Counted from the stretch's first letter, positions 35,881 to 45,230 are shown. The stretch is 64,000 bases of DNA from Mycetocola sp. (GCF_025464835.1 NZ_JAODMP010000085.1:21074-85073), one strand, 5' to 3'. Numbers and translations: made by a program. The notes: a model not told the origin generated them from the sequence alone.

Positions 35881-37288
35881 GACCGGTGATCCCCGCGGTG
35901 GACTCGATCACGTCGCGCAACTTCTTCGAGAGTGCCTCGTAGAACATGCTGAGCGGGAATTCGTCATCCATGACCAGATCGGTGTGCCCCTTCGGAGCAC
36001 CGGTGAGGACGTCGTCGGCCAGGCCACGCGCCCACGCCGAAGCGGGGTGAGGCTCGACCGTGCCAGAGACGAGTTCGTAGGCAGCGAGCCAGTGAGAAAC
36101 CTTCGGCCGGTCGATGGATCGCCAGTACAGCTCGTCGATCGCGTTGCCGAGAGCGACGACGACGTCAGGCACCTCAGCCCAGTCGATCGTCAGTGCCGTG
36201 TCGGTCCAGTGCAGAACGTGGTGCTGGTGCAGCCAGGCGAACAGCAGCTGGCCGCCGAGTCCGTCGTAGTTGCGCACCCGGCTTCCGGTCAGCGCGAACC
36301 GGAAGATCCGGTCGAAGATGACCGCGTACTGCACAAGTTTCGCATGGGCGAGGATTTCGGTCTCAACGTCGGTGAGCTCCGCAGGGCTCTGCGCCGACAG
36401 GGTGCGTTCGAGTTTGACCGATTCCCGGAACGCCGTGAGGTCGCACCTCAGTTCCTCCAGGGAGTAGAGGAAGAACGGCATCCGCTGCTTGATCATGAAC
36501 GGGTCGAACGGGAGGTCACCACGCATGTGCGTGCGGTCGTGGATCAGGTCCCACATGACGAAGGTTTCCTCGGCCAGCTCCTGGCTCTCGAGAAGAGCCT
36601 GCGCTTCGGCCGGCAACTCGAGCTTCGTGATCTCAGCGGCCGCTTCCACCACCCGGCGGAAACGTGCGGCCTCACGGTCGGCGAAGATCGCACCCCAGGT
36701 GAACGTCGGGATGGCGCGCATGGAGACCGTCTCAGGGAACAGAACCGCTGAGTTGGTGTCGTACCCTGGAGTGAAATCGAGGAACCGGATCGGCACGAAC
36801 AGCTTGTTCGAGTAGTCCCCGGCCTCCAGGTGCGCGATGAACTCCGGCCACACGACCTCGATCAGCACGGCTTCGACGAGTCGGTCGGTGGATCCGTTCT
36901 GCGTGTACATCGGGAACAGCACCAGGTGGGTGCGCCCGTCGGCGCGGTGTTCCTGCGGCTGGAACGCCATCAGCGAGTCGTAGAAGTCCGGAACGCCGAA
37001 CCCGTCCCGTGCCCAGCGCTCGACATCGACGATGACAGCGTTGAGATAAGCGGCATCCCAGGGGAACAGCGGCGCCAGGTCGCGCACCGCACCGACAATC
37101 ATCGCGACGTGCTCGCGTGCCATGCCGTGGGCATCCGGGTCCGGGATCGAACCGTCCTTGACCTGCAACGGGCGGATGCCGACGGCTGCGGCCTTGAGAC
37201 GGAGCCAGGCCGGGTGGGTGCGGAGGGCACATGCGTCCTCGAGCACCTCGGGCTCGCCAACGATCACGTGTGCGTGAGATTCAGACAT
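35873..37288 (-). CDS. DUF6421 family protein
   Basis: This 471-residue, probably cytosolic protein is of a family that I recall as DUF6421, found in actinobacteria beside an SDR. It has no signal peptide or transmembrane segment. A strongly conserved-looking block, HDRTHMRGDLPFDPFMIKQR, with a nearby EELRCDLTAF has paired histidines and acidic residues that could bind metal, but this is a guess. The gene starts at ATG, lies upstream of and overlaps the SDR gene, and should be co-translated with it. Confidence 0.75.
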   Translation of the reverse strand: MSESHAHVIVGEPEVLEDACALRTHPAWLRLKAAAVGIRPLQVKDGSIPDPDAHGMAREHVAMIVGAVRDLAPLFPWDAAYLNAVIVDVERWARDGFGVPDFYDSLMAFQPQEHRADGRTHLVLFPMYTQNGSTDRLVEAVLIEVVWPEFIAHLEAGDYSNKLFVPIRFLDFTPGYDTNSAVLFPETVSMRAIPTFTWGAIFADREAARFRRVVEAAAEITKLELPAEAQALLESQELAEETFVMWDLIHDRTHMRGDLPFDPFMIKQRMPFFLYSLEELRCDLTAFRESVKLERTLSAQSPAELTDVETEILAHAKLVQYAVIFDRIFRFALTGSRVRNYDGLGGQLLFAWLHQHHVLHWTDTALTIDWAEVPDVVVALGNAIDELYWRSIDRPKVSHWLAAYELVSGTVEPHPASAWARGLADDVLTGAPKGHTDLVMDDEFPLSMFYEALSKKLRDVIESTAGITGRD

Positions 37289-37375
37289 AACAACCCTCCC
37301 GGCATCGATTCGAACAGTGTGAATCGAGCGTAGCCGGGGAGGGTCAGGCGTTTCTTTGACTCTTACGAAGGTTGG

Positions 37376-37392
37376 CTGCGCCTTTTGCGCAG
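37376..37392. terminator. short hairpin, possible terminator of the sulfonate-type ABC operon
   Basis: CTGCGC and GCGCAG form a 6-bp stem with a 5-base CTTTT loop. It lies about 275 bp after the last ABC gene, so the assignment is weak. Confidence 0.35.
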
Positions 37393-37572
37393 GTCACGCA
37401 GGTTAACTGCGCGGGCCCGGAGCGCGGTCGGTTCGGCGCGGTTCTTCCAGACAGGGCCGGGAGAGTACGGCGAAGGTGACGTGTTTCCCGGAGTCGGGGC
37501 GACTGAGTTCCTCGATCAACCTCTCCGGTCGGTACAGCTGGCGACCCACGAGTCTGCGCTGGTTCACCCGAT

Positions 37573-37621
37573 GCGGACCAGTACACGCGGTACGCCGGGT
37601 GTTTTCGTCCGGGACGGGTGA
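37573..37621. repeat. dispersed repeat, copy A (pair with 45231-45281)
   Basis: GCGGACCAGTACACGCGG, then CGCCGGGTG, then TTCGTCCGGGACGGGTGA align block by block with copy B. Both lie in intergenic DNA about 7.7 kb apart. Confidence 0.7.
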
Positions 37622-37666
37622 CGTCGCGCGTGAAGCGACGGGTGCCGCGGGTCAGCGCCAGCGCGG

Positions 37667-38581
37667 TCAGCTCCAGCGTTTGTTCACCCAGCGTTCGAAC
37701 AGCCCGACAAGAGAATCGGTGAGCTTGCCGAGCAGGGCGAGCAGCACGATGGCCAGGAAGATGCGGTCGAGCCGGCCGTTGTTCTGCGAATCGCTGAGCA
37801 GGAACCCCAGCCCCATGGACGCGCCCAGCAACTCGGCGGCGACGAGGAACAACCACGCCTGGGCGAGGGCGAGGCGCAGGCCGGAGACCACGGAGGGCAG
37901 GACGGCAGGCAGCTGCACCGTGGTGAAGAGCCGGGCGCCGTTGAGGCCGAAGGCTCGCCCTGCCTCAACGAGCTGACGGTCGACGTGCCGCAGCGCGGCC
38001 GAGACGGTCGTGTAGACCGGGAAGAACGCACCGATGGCGATGAGGGTGATCTTCGATTCCTCGCCGTACTTCAGCCAGATAATGAGGAGCGGCACCCAGG
38101 CGAGGGAGGGCACAGCGCGGATGGCGCCGAGGCTGGGGGCGAGCAGGATGTCACCCAGTCGCGACAGTCCGACGACGGCGCCGAACAGCAGGCCGAGGAC
38201 GGCGCCGATGCTGAACCCGATCAGGACCCGTTGGGTGGAGATGGCGGTGTACTGCCCCAGCTGGCCGCGCTGAATCAGGTCGATCGCTGCATCCCACACC
38301 ATGACCGGCGATGGGAGCTGAGAAACGGGCACGAGTTCGAGTGTGGTGACCAGCTGCCAGACGACGAGCACGATCGCGGGCACAAGCGCGCCGCCGCCGA
38401 TGATGAACCAGCTGCGCCGGGTGAGCGGCACCCGGCCTGCTGCACTGTCGGCAGCACGGTCGGCCGCGTCGGATCGAGCGGCCACCTCGGCGCGCGGGTC
38501 CACCGCGACGGGAAGGCCGGGGTAACCGCCCGCGGATGCCTGCACCCGTTCGTTCGTCGTCAGGTTGTCGTTGGAGCTCAT
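37667..38581 (-). CDS. ABC importer permease, sulfonate/nitrate/taurine type
   Basis: This 304-residue permease has about six transmembrane segments, the first in WFIIGGGALVPAIVLVVWQL, and the EAA loop LVEAGRAFGLNGARLFTTV typical of SsuC/TauC/NitT permeases. It is the last gene of the three-gene unit. The substrate class is set by family; the exact ligand is not known. Confidence 0.88.
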   Translation of the reverse strand: MSSNDNLTTNERVQASAGGYPGLPVAVDPRAEVAARSDAADRAADSAAGRVPLTRRSWFIIGGGALVPAIVLVVWQLVTTLELVPVSQLPSPVMVWDAAIDLIQRGQLGQYTAISTQRVLIGFSIGAVLGLLFGAVVGLSRLGDILLAPSLGAIRAVPSLAWVPLLIIWLKYGEESKITLIAIGAFFPVYTTVSAALRHVDRQLVEAGRAFGLNGARLFTTVQLPAVLPSVVSGLRLALAQAWLFLVAAELLGASMGLGFLLSDSQNNGRLDRIFLAIVLLALLGKLTDSLVGLFERWVNKRWS

Positions 38582-38640
38582 GCTCGGTCCTCTTGCAGTG
38601 GGGTGGCGGGGGATCCGGAAGCCGGACCCCCGCCGGGCGA

Positions 38641-39684
38641 CTAGCCGATCGCGTCGGCGTCGGCCTTCTTCGCGAATGTGTCGTTGATGATGGTGTCGAG
38701 CGCCTCATCGACGGCGTCCTGCGACTGGACGTCACCGGTCTCGACGAAGATCGGGCCGATGATCGCGAGGACATCGCGCTGTGCGCTGCCCGGGATCGGG
38801 TCGACGTCGAGGTTTGAACGCTCGGTGATCACGTTGGTGGCGACCTCGAGGTCCAGAGCTGCGACATCCGCCAGGATCTGCGCCGTCTCCTCAGGGTTCT
38901 CCGCTGCCCATGCTCGAGCGTGCTCGTAGGCGTTCACGACCGTCTGCGCGAGGTCCGGCTTCTCCTTGATGAAGGTTTCAGTGGCGTTGAGAAACCCGTA
39001 GCTGTTGAAGTCGACGTTGCGGTAGATCAGCTTCGCGCCGGCCTTCTCGGCGCCGGCCATGATCGGGTCGAGCCCGGACCAAGCATCGACGGAACCGTTC
39101 TGAAGCGCGGCCCAGCCGTCGGCGTGCTGGAGGTTCTCGATCGTCACGTCGTCCTGGCTCAGGCCGGCCTCTTCAAGCGCCTGCAGCAGGAAGAAGTACG
39201 GGTCGGTTCCCTTGGTCGCGGCGATCTTCTTGCCCTTGAGCTCGGCGACGTCCGTGATGGCGGAGTTCGGTCCGACGACGAGAGCGGACCATTCGGGTTG
39301 CGAGTACAGGTCGATCACCTGGATCGGCGAGCCGTTGGCGCGGGCGAGCAATGCAGCCGAACCAGCGGTCGACCCGACGTCGACGGCGTTGGCGCGGAGG
39401 GCCTCGTTAGCCTTGTTCGAGCCGGCCGACTGGATCCAGTTGACCGTCACGTCCTGCTCTGCGAGGGCCTCTTCGAGCCACCCCTTCTCCTTGAGGACGA
39501 GCGAGAGCGGGTTGTATGTGGCGAAATCGATGTTGAGCTCGCCGCCGGTGGTGACGATCTCACCGGCGGAGTCGGTCTTCGACTCCGATGATCCGGCGGA
39601 GTTCTCCCCGGCGACGCAACCGGTCAGGAGGAGGGCGGCAGCGCCGGCGACGAGCGCCGCGGCTGAGATGCGTTTGCGAATCAT
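38641..39684 (-). CDS. ABC importer solute-binding lipoprotein, SsuA/NitT/TauT type
   Basis: This 347-residue lipoprotein has the signal peptide ISAAALVAGAAALLLTGC with lipobox LTGC. The mature part is a class F binding protein (ELNIDFATYNPLSLVLKEKG, SAWSGLDPIM-type segment, TDPYFFLLQALEEAGLSQDD). The ATG at 39684 is chosen because the signal peptide starts there. No FMNH2-dependent sulfonate monooxygenase is adjacent, so an aliphatic sulfonate, taurine or aromatic sulfonate ligand is possible but unproven. Confidence 0.88.
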   Translation of the reverse strand: MIRKRISAAALVAGAAALLLTGCVAGENSAGSSESKTDSAGEIVTTGGELNIDFATYNPLSLVLKEKGWLEEALAEQDVTVNWIQSAGSNKANEALRANAVDVGSTAGSAALLARANGSPIQVIDLYSQPEWSALVVGPNSAITDVAELKGKKIAATKGTDPYFFLLQALEEAGLSQDDVTIENLQHADGWAALQNGSVDAWSGLDPIMAGAEKAGAKLIYRNVDFNSYGFLNATETFIKEKPDLAQTVVNAYEHARAWAAENPEETAQILADVAALDLEVATNVITERSNLDVDPIPGSAQRDVLAIIGPIFVETGDVQSQDAVDEALDTIINDTFAKKADADAIG

Positions 39685-39724
39685 GGAAATCCTTCTGCTG
39701 GGTGCTGGGTGCTTCGTGCCGGGG

Positions 39725-40609
39725 TCAGTACGGGAAGTGCGGGATCGCGGTGGTCGACTCGACGCCTCTGGCCTGCCCGTGACGGTCGATGCCGAGGCCA
39801 TCGAGGAGGCGGCCTCGCAGCTCGGCGAGTTCCGCCGAACCCCGGTCCCGGGGACGTGCGCCCGGCACCACGACCTCCTGGGCGATGGTCGAACCGTCGA
39901 CCCCGCTCTGCCGACCGAGCAGGATGATCCGGTCGGCGAGCTGGAGGGCCTCGTCGACGTCATGCGTCACGAGGAGAACCGTTGTCGGGGCGGCGGCGTG
40001 CACGTCGAGGAGGAGGTCCTGCATCTTGAGACGGGTGAGGGCGTCGAGGGCTCCGAACGGTTCGTCGAGGAGCAGGACGCCCGGGTTGCGGGCAAGTGCA
40101 CGAGCGAGGGATGCCCGCTGCGCCATCCCGCCGGAGATCTCACGGGGCCGGTGGCCGGCGAAGTCTCCGAGGCCCACGAGATCGATCAACCGTGCGACCC
40201 GCGCGGCGCCGTCGGATTTGGAGGTACCACGCGGCAGACCGAGCGCGACGTTCTCGGTGATGCTCCGCCAGGGGAGAAGCCGAGGCTCCTGGAACCCCAC
40301 GGCCGTCCGGGAGTCGAAGCCGACGACGGGGGAACCGTCGATGAGGACCCGCCCGGCCGATGCGGAGTCCAGGCCACCCGCGATCCGCAGAAGCGTCGAC
40401 TTTCCGCAGCCGCTCGTGCCGAGGATCGCCAGCACCTCTCCGGGCTTCACGGTGATCGACACATCCCGGAGGACGGTTCGGGATGCACCGCGTTCACTGG
40501 GGAAGGACCGGCCGACGGACGCGAACTCGACCGAGTATGCGGCATCCGTCGACCCGGATGCAGCAGAGGCGCTGCCGGGAAGAACCGGTGCGGCGCTGTG
40601 AGGGGGCAT
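39725..40609 (-). CDS. ABC importer ATPase, SsuB/TauB type
   Basis: This 294-residue ATPase has Walker A GTSGCGKST, the signature ISGGMAQRASLARALA and Walker B LLLDEPFGALDAL. The start is the ATG at 40609; the longer upstream frame is leader. It is the first gene of the ATPase-binding protein-permease unit, divergent from corA, with 134 bp between the two starts. Confidence 0.92.
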   Translation of the reverse strand: MPPHSAAPVLPGSASAASGSTDAAYSVEFASVGRSFPSERGASRTVLRDVSITVKPGEVLAILGTSGCGKSTLLRIAGGLDSASAGRVLIDGSPVVGFDSRTAVGFQEPRLLPWRSITENVALGLPRGTSKSDGAARVARLIDLVGLGDFAGHRPREISGGMAQRASLARALARNPGVLLLDEPFGALDALTRLKMQDLLLDVHAAAPTTVLLVTHDVDEALQLADRIILLGRQSGVDGSTIAQEVVVPGARPRDRGSAELAELRGRLLDGLGIDRHGQARGVESTTAIPHFPY

Positions 40610-40743
40610 ACGGAACTTCCGAAGGAGGATGGAGCGGAGCGGGTAGACCAACGGTACTGACGCGCTTGCGCAGGTGCCCACCGAGCCGAAACACTGTGTA
40701 ACACTTGCGGGCACGAGCACATCCAGCCGGAGAGGAGCAGGGC

Positions 40744-41760
40744 ATGGTCGTCGTCGACAATGCGGTGTACGTCCGCGGACAACGCGTGGCCAGCCCGCCG
40801 AGCCTCGACGACACCTACGAGGTCCTGCACGAGAAACACGGCATGGCGTGGATCGGGCTGTACCGCCCGGATGAGGCGGAACTGCACTCGGTGGCCGCGG
40901 AATTCGGCCTGCACACGCTCATGATCGAGGACGCACTCCGCGGTCACCAGCGGCCGAAGATGGAACGGTACGGCGACACCCTCCTGGCCGTGTTCAAAGC
41001 TGCCCGCTACCTCGACACCGAGGAACGCGTCGAGTTCGGTGAGGTCCACATCATCCTCGGTCCCGACTTCGCGATCACCGTACGGCATTCCGAGACGCCG
41101 AACATCGGTGCGATCCGGAAGCGGCTGGAGGCTAACGCGAACCTGCTGGCGCGCGGACCGGAGGCGGTGCTCTATGCCGTGATCGACGAGATCGTCGACG
41201 GCTACGCACCGGTTCTCGCCGGGCTCCAGAACGACATCGACGAAATCGATGACGCCCTGTTCACCGAGGGCAAGGAATCGTCGAAACGCATCTACGCCCT
41301 CAGCCGCGAGGTGATCGAATTCCAGCGGGCGACGAAACCGCTCATCGGAGTGTTCGACGCGCTCACCGCCGGTTTCGAGAAGTACGACGTCGACGTCGAA
41401 CTCCGCCGCCACCTCCGAGACGTCCACGACCACGTGCTCCGGGTGATCGAACGAGCGGATGCTTTCCGTGCGGTCCTTCAGAACGCCCTCACGGTGAACA
41501 GTGCTCTCGTCGGGCAGCGCCAGAACGAGGAGACCAGGAGGTTGTCCGAGGCGAGCTACGCGCAGAGCGAGCAGGTCAAGAAGATTTCGAGTTGGGCGGC
41601 GATCCTCTTCGCCCCGACGCTCATCGGAACCATCTACGGGATGAACTTCCGCCACATGCCCGAACTGGACTGGCCGCTCGGATATCCGTTGGCATTGCTC
41701 CTCATGGCGGGGATGAGTGCCGTGCTCTATGTCGTGTTCAGGAAGAACAAATGGCTGTGA
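40744..41760 (+). CDS. corA: CorA-type magnesium/cobalt channel
   Basis: This product of about 338 residues has a large cytosolic N-terminal domain and two C-terminal helices, with the family signature YGMNFRHMPEL between them. It is a pentameric channel that imports Mg2+ or Co2+. The start is the ATG at 40744 with AGAGGAGC upstream. The photolyase gene begins inside its last codons (10-base overlap). Confidence 0.93.
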   Translation: MVVVDNAVYVRGQRVASPPSLDDTYEVLHEKHGMAWIGLYRPDEAELHSVAAEFGLHTLMIEDALRGHQRPKMERYGDTLLAVFKAARYLDTEERVEFGEVHIILGPDFAITVRHSETPNIGAIRKRLEANANLLARGPEAVLYAVIDEIVDGYAPVLAGLQNDIDEIDDALFTEGKESSKRIYALSREVIEFQRATKPLIGVFDALTAGFEKYDVDVELRRHLRDVHDHVLRVIERADAFRAVLQNALTVNSALVGQRQNEETRRLSEASYAQSEQVKKISSWAAILFAPTLIGTIYGMNFRHMPELDWPLGYPLALLLMAGMSAVLYVVFRKNKWL

Positions 41761-43169
41761 CACCGTCCGTCGTCTGGTTCCGCGACGACCTGAGGCTTGA
41801 CGACAACCCGGCACTCTGCGCGGCGATCCGCCGCGACGGACCCGTCGTTGCCGTGTACGTGCTGGATGAGGAGTCCGCTGGTTTCCGTCCGTACGGTGGG
41901 GCCGCGAAATGGTGGCTTCATAACAGTCTTGTGTCGCTCGCCAAGGGGCTGGACGAACGTGGCGCTGAACTCGTCCTGCGCCGCGGACCCGCCGAGCAGG
42001 TCCTCCCGTTGGTTGTGGCGGAGACCGGCGCTGGCGCGGTGTTCTGGAATCGGCGTTACGGGGCCGCTGAGCGTGCGGTCGACGCCCGGTTGAAGACGGC
42101 GCTCCGCGACGTCGACGTCGACGTCGCAAGTTTCGCCGCCACGCTTCTCTACGAGCCGTGGGCCATCGCGAACGGTCAGGGGGCGCCATACTCGGTATTC
42201 ACACCGTTCTGGCGGGCCTGCCAGGCGGCCCCGCCGCCCCGCGCTCCGTTCGATTCCCCGGCTGCGATCGATGGGTGGGTCGGGCAGGTGGCAACCGACA
42301 ACCTCGACGGATGGCGGTTACTGCCGACAAAACCGGACTGGGCAGGCGGCTTCCGCGAATCGTGGGAGCCTGGTGAGGCATCCGCCCACCGCCTGCTCGA
42401 GCAATTCCTGTCAGACAAGCTCGACGACTACGCCGATGAACGCGACATCCCCGGGCAGTCGGCGACGTCAGGGCTGTCACCGCACCTGCGCTGGGGGGAG
42501 ATCAGCCCCTACCGGGTGCTGCACGAGACCGAGGAAGCGCGGCGTGGCGCCACCGGCCGGAGGGCGGAAGGCGCCACACGGTTCGTCACCGAACTGGGCT
42601 GGCGCGAGTTCGCCTCGCACGTGCTCTTCGCCACCCCGGATCTCGCCACCGTCAACTGGCGGCGTGAGTTCGACGCGTTCCCGTGGCCGCCGCTGAACGA
42701 GGATGCCCTTCGTGCGTGGCAGCGCGGGCGAACCGGCATCCCGATCGTCGACGCCGGCATGCGGGAACTGTGGCGCACCGGCGCGATGCACAACCGGGTG
42801 CGTATGATCGTCGCTTCGTTCCTCATCAAGAACCTTCTCATCGACTGGCGACACGGTGAGCAATGGTTCTGGGACACCCTCGTCGACGCCGACGCGGCCA
42901 ATAATGCGTTCAACTGGCAGTGGATCGCTGGTTCGGGCGCGGATGCCGCCCCCTATTTCCGCATCTTCAACCCCGAGTTGCAGGCGAAGAAGTTCGACCC
43001 GCACGGCGAGTACATCCGGCAGAACGTTCCCGAGTGGGGAACCGATGCCTATCCACAGCCGATCGTCGACCTCGCAGAGACCCGCAAGGCAGCGCTCGCC
43101 GCGTACGACGTGGTGACCCGCGCGAAGCGGGCATCCGGCGAGACTCAGGACGCTGACGCGGCGGTGTAG
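41751..43169 (+). CDS. phr: deoxyribodipyrimidine photolyase (cryptochrome/photolyase family)
   Basis: This 472-residue FAD enzyme repairs UV-induced pyrimidine dimers with blue light. The N-terminal antenna-binding half has VVWFRDDLRLDDNPAL. The C-terminal FAD half has WRTGAMHNRVRMIVASFLIK, DADAANNAFNWQWIAGSG and YFRIFNPELQAKKFDP. It starts 10 bases before the CorA stop in another frame, so translational coupling is likely. Class I cyclobutane-dimer photolyase fits best. Confidence 0.93.
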   Translation: MAVTPSVVWFRDDLRLDDNPALCAAIRRDGPVVAVYVLDEESAGFRPYGGAAKWWLHNSLVSLAKGLDERGAELVLRRGPAEQVLPLVVAETGAGAVFWNRRYGAAERAVDARLKTALRDVDVDVASFAATLLYEPWAIANGQGAPYSVFTPFWRACQAAPPPRAPFDSPAAIDGWVGQVATDNLDGWRLLPTKPDWAGGFRESWEPGEASAHRLLEQFLSDKLDDYADERDIPGQSATSGLSPHLRWGEISPYRVLHETEEARRGATGRRAEGATRFVTELGWREFASHVLFATPDLATVNWRREFDAFPWPPLNEDALRAWQRGRTGIPIVDAGMRELWRTGAMHNRVRMIVASFLIKNLLIDWRHGEQWFWDTLVDADAANNAFNWQWIAGSGADAAPYFRIFNPELQAKKFDPHGEYIRQNVPEWGTDAYPQPIVDLAETRKAALAAYDVVTRAKRASGETQDADAAV

Positions 43170-43375
43170 TGGGTAGGCGCGCACAACGAGCCGCCGTCAG
43201 CCCGAACGAAGACGTCTGTCGTCCACTCGTCGGCGTCGAACCGGTGGCCTCGATAGTGCGCGGTATCGGTGATGCGGGCCGTGCGGATGGCGGTATCTCC
43301 GAGGAGACGCACTCGGGTGGGCCCGACTCTTCCTCCACCGAACCTGAAGGCGGCGAGGGCACGTCCATGATCAAA
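43145..43375 (-). pseudogene. C-terminal remnant of an NTF2/SnoaL-like protein
   Basis: The frame VRLLGDTAIRTARITDTAHY, FDADEWTTDVFVRADGG and SLCAPTHYTAASAS resembles the last strands of DUF4440/SnoaL-like proteins, ending at TGA 43145-43147. Upstream the frame runs into unrelated sequence with no start, and the N-terminal half is gone. It lies between the photolyase 3' end, which it overlaps by 25 bases, and the alpha/beta-hydrolase 3' end. It is probably dead. Confidence 0.55.
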
Positions 43376-44189
43376 GCCCGTGCTCGGCCAGCCACGGTGA
43401 GAGGAGAGCGAGGAACTGGTCCGGATGCTCCACGCTCGGCAGATGAGCGGTGTTCGGAAAGACGTGCCGGCAGGCGCCGGGGATCGTTGCGGCAAGGTAC
43501 TCGAACTGCACGAGCGCCGGGGTGATGTCGAACTCGCCGACCGTGACAAGGGCCGGGATGTCCAGGTCGACCACCCGGTCGTACGCCGGCGGTTCGAGTT
43601 CGTCCGCAGCAGCCTCCACTCCGGGTCGATGGTGCAGGTTGGCACGGCCGAGCTCGTAGGCGAATCGGACGAATTCGGGGTTCAGATCCTCTTCGCTCCT
43701 GAGCGGACCGATTGCCCACAGTCTCGTCTCCAGGTCGACCATCCTGCCGAAATCCCGGTCCTCCCAGGCCCGGTCGAGTTCGGAGCAGAGCGCTTCCTCC
43801 TGGTCGGTGAGTTCCACCTCGGGGAACCCGCCGGGGCCGGATCCGATGGTGACGAGACCGGCAACGCGGTCCGGCGTCTCCACGGCGACGTCGAGGGCGA
43901 TGCGGCCGCCGAGCGACGCCCCGACGAAGGTCGCCCGGGCGATGCCGAGATGGTCGAGGATGGCGCGGGCGTCGTCACGGTTGGAGAACCCGGATGCCTC
44001 GCAGTCGGTTCGCCCGAAGCCGCGGCAGTCGTAGCGGAGAACGTAGTGTTCCGCAGCCAGGGTTTCGATGAGCGGGTCCCACATCCGCCCGGTCGCGATG
44101 CCTGCGTGCAGGAGGAGGAGTGGTTCGCCTGAGGCGTGGCCGGCTGTCTCGTAGAAAAGCCGGGCTCCCGGCACGTCGACGTGGGGCAT
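43371..44189 (-). CDS. alpha/beta-hydrolase (3-oxoadipate enol-lactonase-like)
   Basis: This 272-residue protein has the oxyanion segment LLLLHAGIATGRMWDP, the nucleophile elbow GASLGG with its serine, and a C-terminal histidine in FPNTAHLPSVEHPDQF. The length and HAG start suggest the PcaD/HOPDA-like hydrolase branch. ATG at 44189 is chosen over a 44-residue upstream extension. The substrate is unknown. Confidence 0.85.
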   Translation of the reverse strand: MPHVDVPGARLFYETAGHASGEPLLLLHAGIATGRMWDPLIETLAAEHYVLRYDCRGFGRTDCEASGFSNRDDARAILDHLGIARATFVGASLGGRIALDVAVETPDRVAGLVTIGSGPGGFPEVELTDQEEALCSELDRAWEDRDFGRMVDLETRLWAIGPLRSEEDLNPEFVRFAYELGRANLHHRPGVEAAADELEPPAYDRVVDLDIPALVTVGEFDITPALVQFEYLAATIPGACRHVFPNTAHLPSVEHPDQFLALLSPWLAEHGL

Positions 44190-44277
44190 TCTTCGAGGGT
44201 AGCGGCGCATCCGCGACGCAGCTAGGGCAGAGCGGATTCTGGTCGGAGCGCCGCGCCGTGCATGACAGGATTGACCC

Positions 44278-45198
44278 GTGTCTGGCGTCCTCACGGGTTT
44301 CGGCGTCATCGGCGCCATCATTGCGATCGGTTATATCGTCGGCCGGCTCGACCTCCTCGGGCGGCACGGGCAACCGGTGATCGCGAGGACCGTCTTCTTC
44401 GTCCTCTCGCCGTTCCTGCTCTTCACCGTGCTCGCTGACGCCGAGGTCGAGCGGTTGTTCTCCCCGCTCCTCGTGGTTTCCCTTCTCGCTGCGGTGGCCG
44501 CGTTCGCGGTGTTCCTCGTCGTCGCCGCCGTGTTCTGGCGCCGAAAACTGCCTGAGGCGACCATCGGAGCATTGTCCTCCGGATATGTGAACGCCAACAA
44601 CATCGGCATTCCTGTCTCGGTCTACGTGCTCGGTGATGCCGCGTACTCGGCACCCGTCGTGCTTCTCCAGCTGCTCTTCTTCGCTCCCATCGCGCTGACG
44701 CTTCTCGATATCGGAACCGGCGGGAAGGCATCCGTCGGTCGCATCCTCAGCCAGCCGTTCCGTAATCCGATCATCATCGGATCGCTGCTCGGGCTGCTCG
44801 TGTCGGTCACGGGGCTCGAGATCCCGGATCCGGTGCTGGAACCGTTCCGGTTGATCGGGGCTGCAGCGCTTCCGATGATGCTGATCAGTTACGGGATGTC
44901 GCTGTACGGTACGAAGATCCTCGAGCCCGGTGGCAGCAGGCGCGACATCATGCTGGCAACGACGATCAAGCTTGCGGTCATGCCGGTCGCGGCCTGGCTG
45001 ATCGGGCAATACGGCTTCGGTATCACCGGCCAGGAGCTCTTCGCCATCGTCGTGCTTGCCGGCCTTCCCACGGCGCAGAACGTCTTCAATTACGCCCAGC
45101 GCTACGACCGCGGAGTGTTGCTTGCCCGCGACACGATCCTGCTGACGACGGTCGGCTCGGTCGGGGTCCTTCTCGTGGTGTCGTTCCTGCTGCACTGA
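44278..45198 (+). CDS. auxin efflux carrier (AEC) family permease
   Basis: This 306-residue membrane protein has about ten helices. It starts at GTG (VSGVLTGFGVIGAIIAIGYI). ALSSGYVNANNIGIPVSVYV is the AEC landmark on helix 4, and FAIVVLAGLPTAQNVFNYAQ is on a late helix. The family exports or imports small carboxylates such as malate or malonate in bacteria. A hairpin follows the stop immediately. Confidence 0.88.
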   Translation: MSGVLTGFGVIGAIIAIGYIVGRLDLLGRHGQPVIARTVFFVLSPFLLFTVLADAEVERLFSPLLVVSLLAAVAAFAVFLVVAAVFWRRKLPEATIGALSSGYVNANNIGIPVSVYVLGDAAYSAPVVLLQLLFFAPIALTLLDIGTGGKASVGRILSQPFRNPIIIGSLLGLLVSVTGLEIPDPVLEPFRLIGAAALPMMLISYGMSLYGTKILEPGGSRRDIMLATTIKLAVMPVAAWLIGQYGFGITGQELFAIVVLAGLPTAQNVFNYAQRYDRGVLLARDTILLTTVGSVGVLLVVSFLLH

Positions 45199-45220
45199 CC
45201 CGTACTGCTTCGGGTACGGG
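45199..45220. terminator. hairpin after the AEC carrier gene
   Basis: CCCGTAC and GTACGGG form a 7-bp stem with the loop TGCTTCGG, right after the carrier stop. No U-tract is present. Confidence 0.6.
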
Positions 45221-45230
45221 ATCACTCAGT

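Larger units (their letters stand above)
37289..37666. other. intergenic region downstream of ssuC-like gene, upstream of DUF6421
   Basis: These 378 bp hold two recognisable features: a short hairpin (37376-37392) and a repeat shared with 45231-45281 (37573-37621). No credible gene, tRNA or riboswitch is seen. The DUF6421 promoter should lie near the DUF6421 end, that is towards 37289. Confidence 0.6.

Noticed and set aside
40447..42189. 580-codon frame antisense to corA and the ssuB-corA gap
   Set aside because: It crosses a divergent promoter region and has shadow-like composition.
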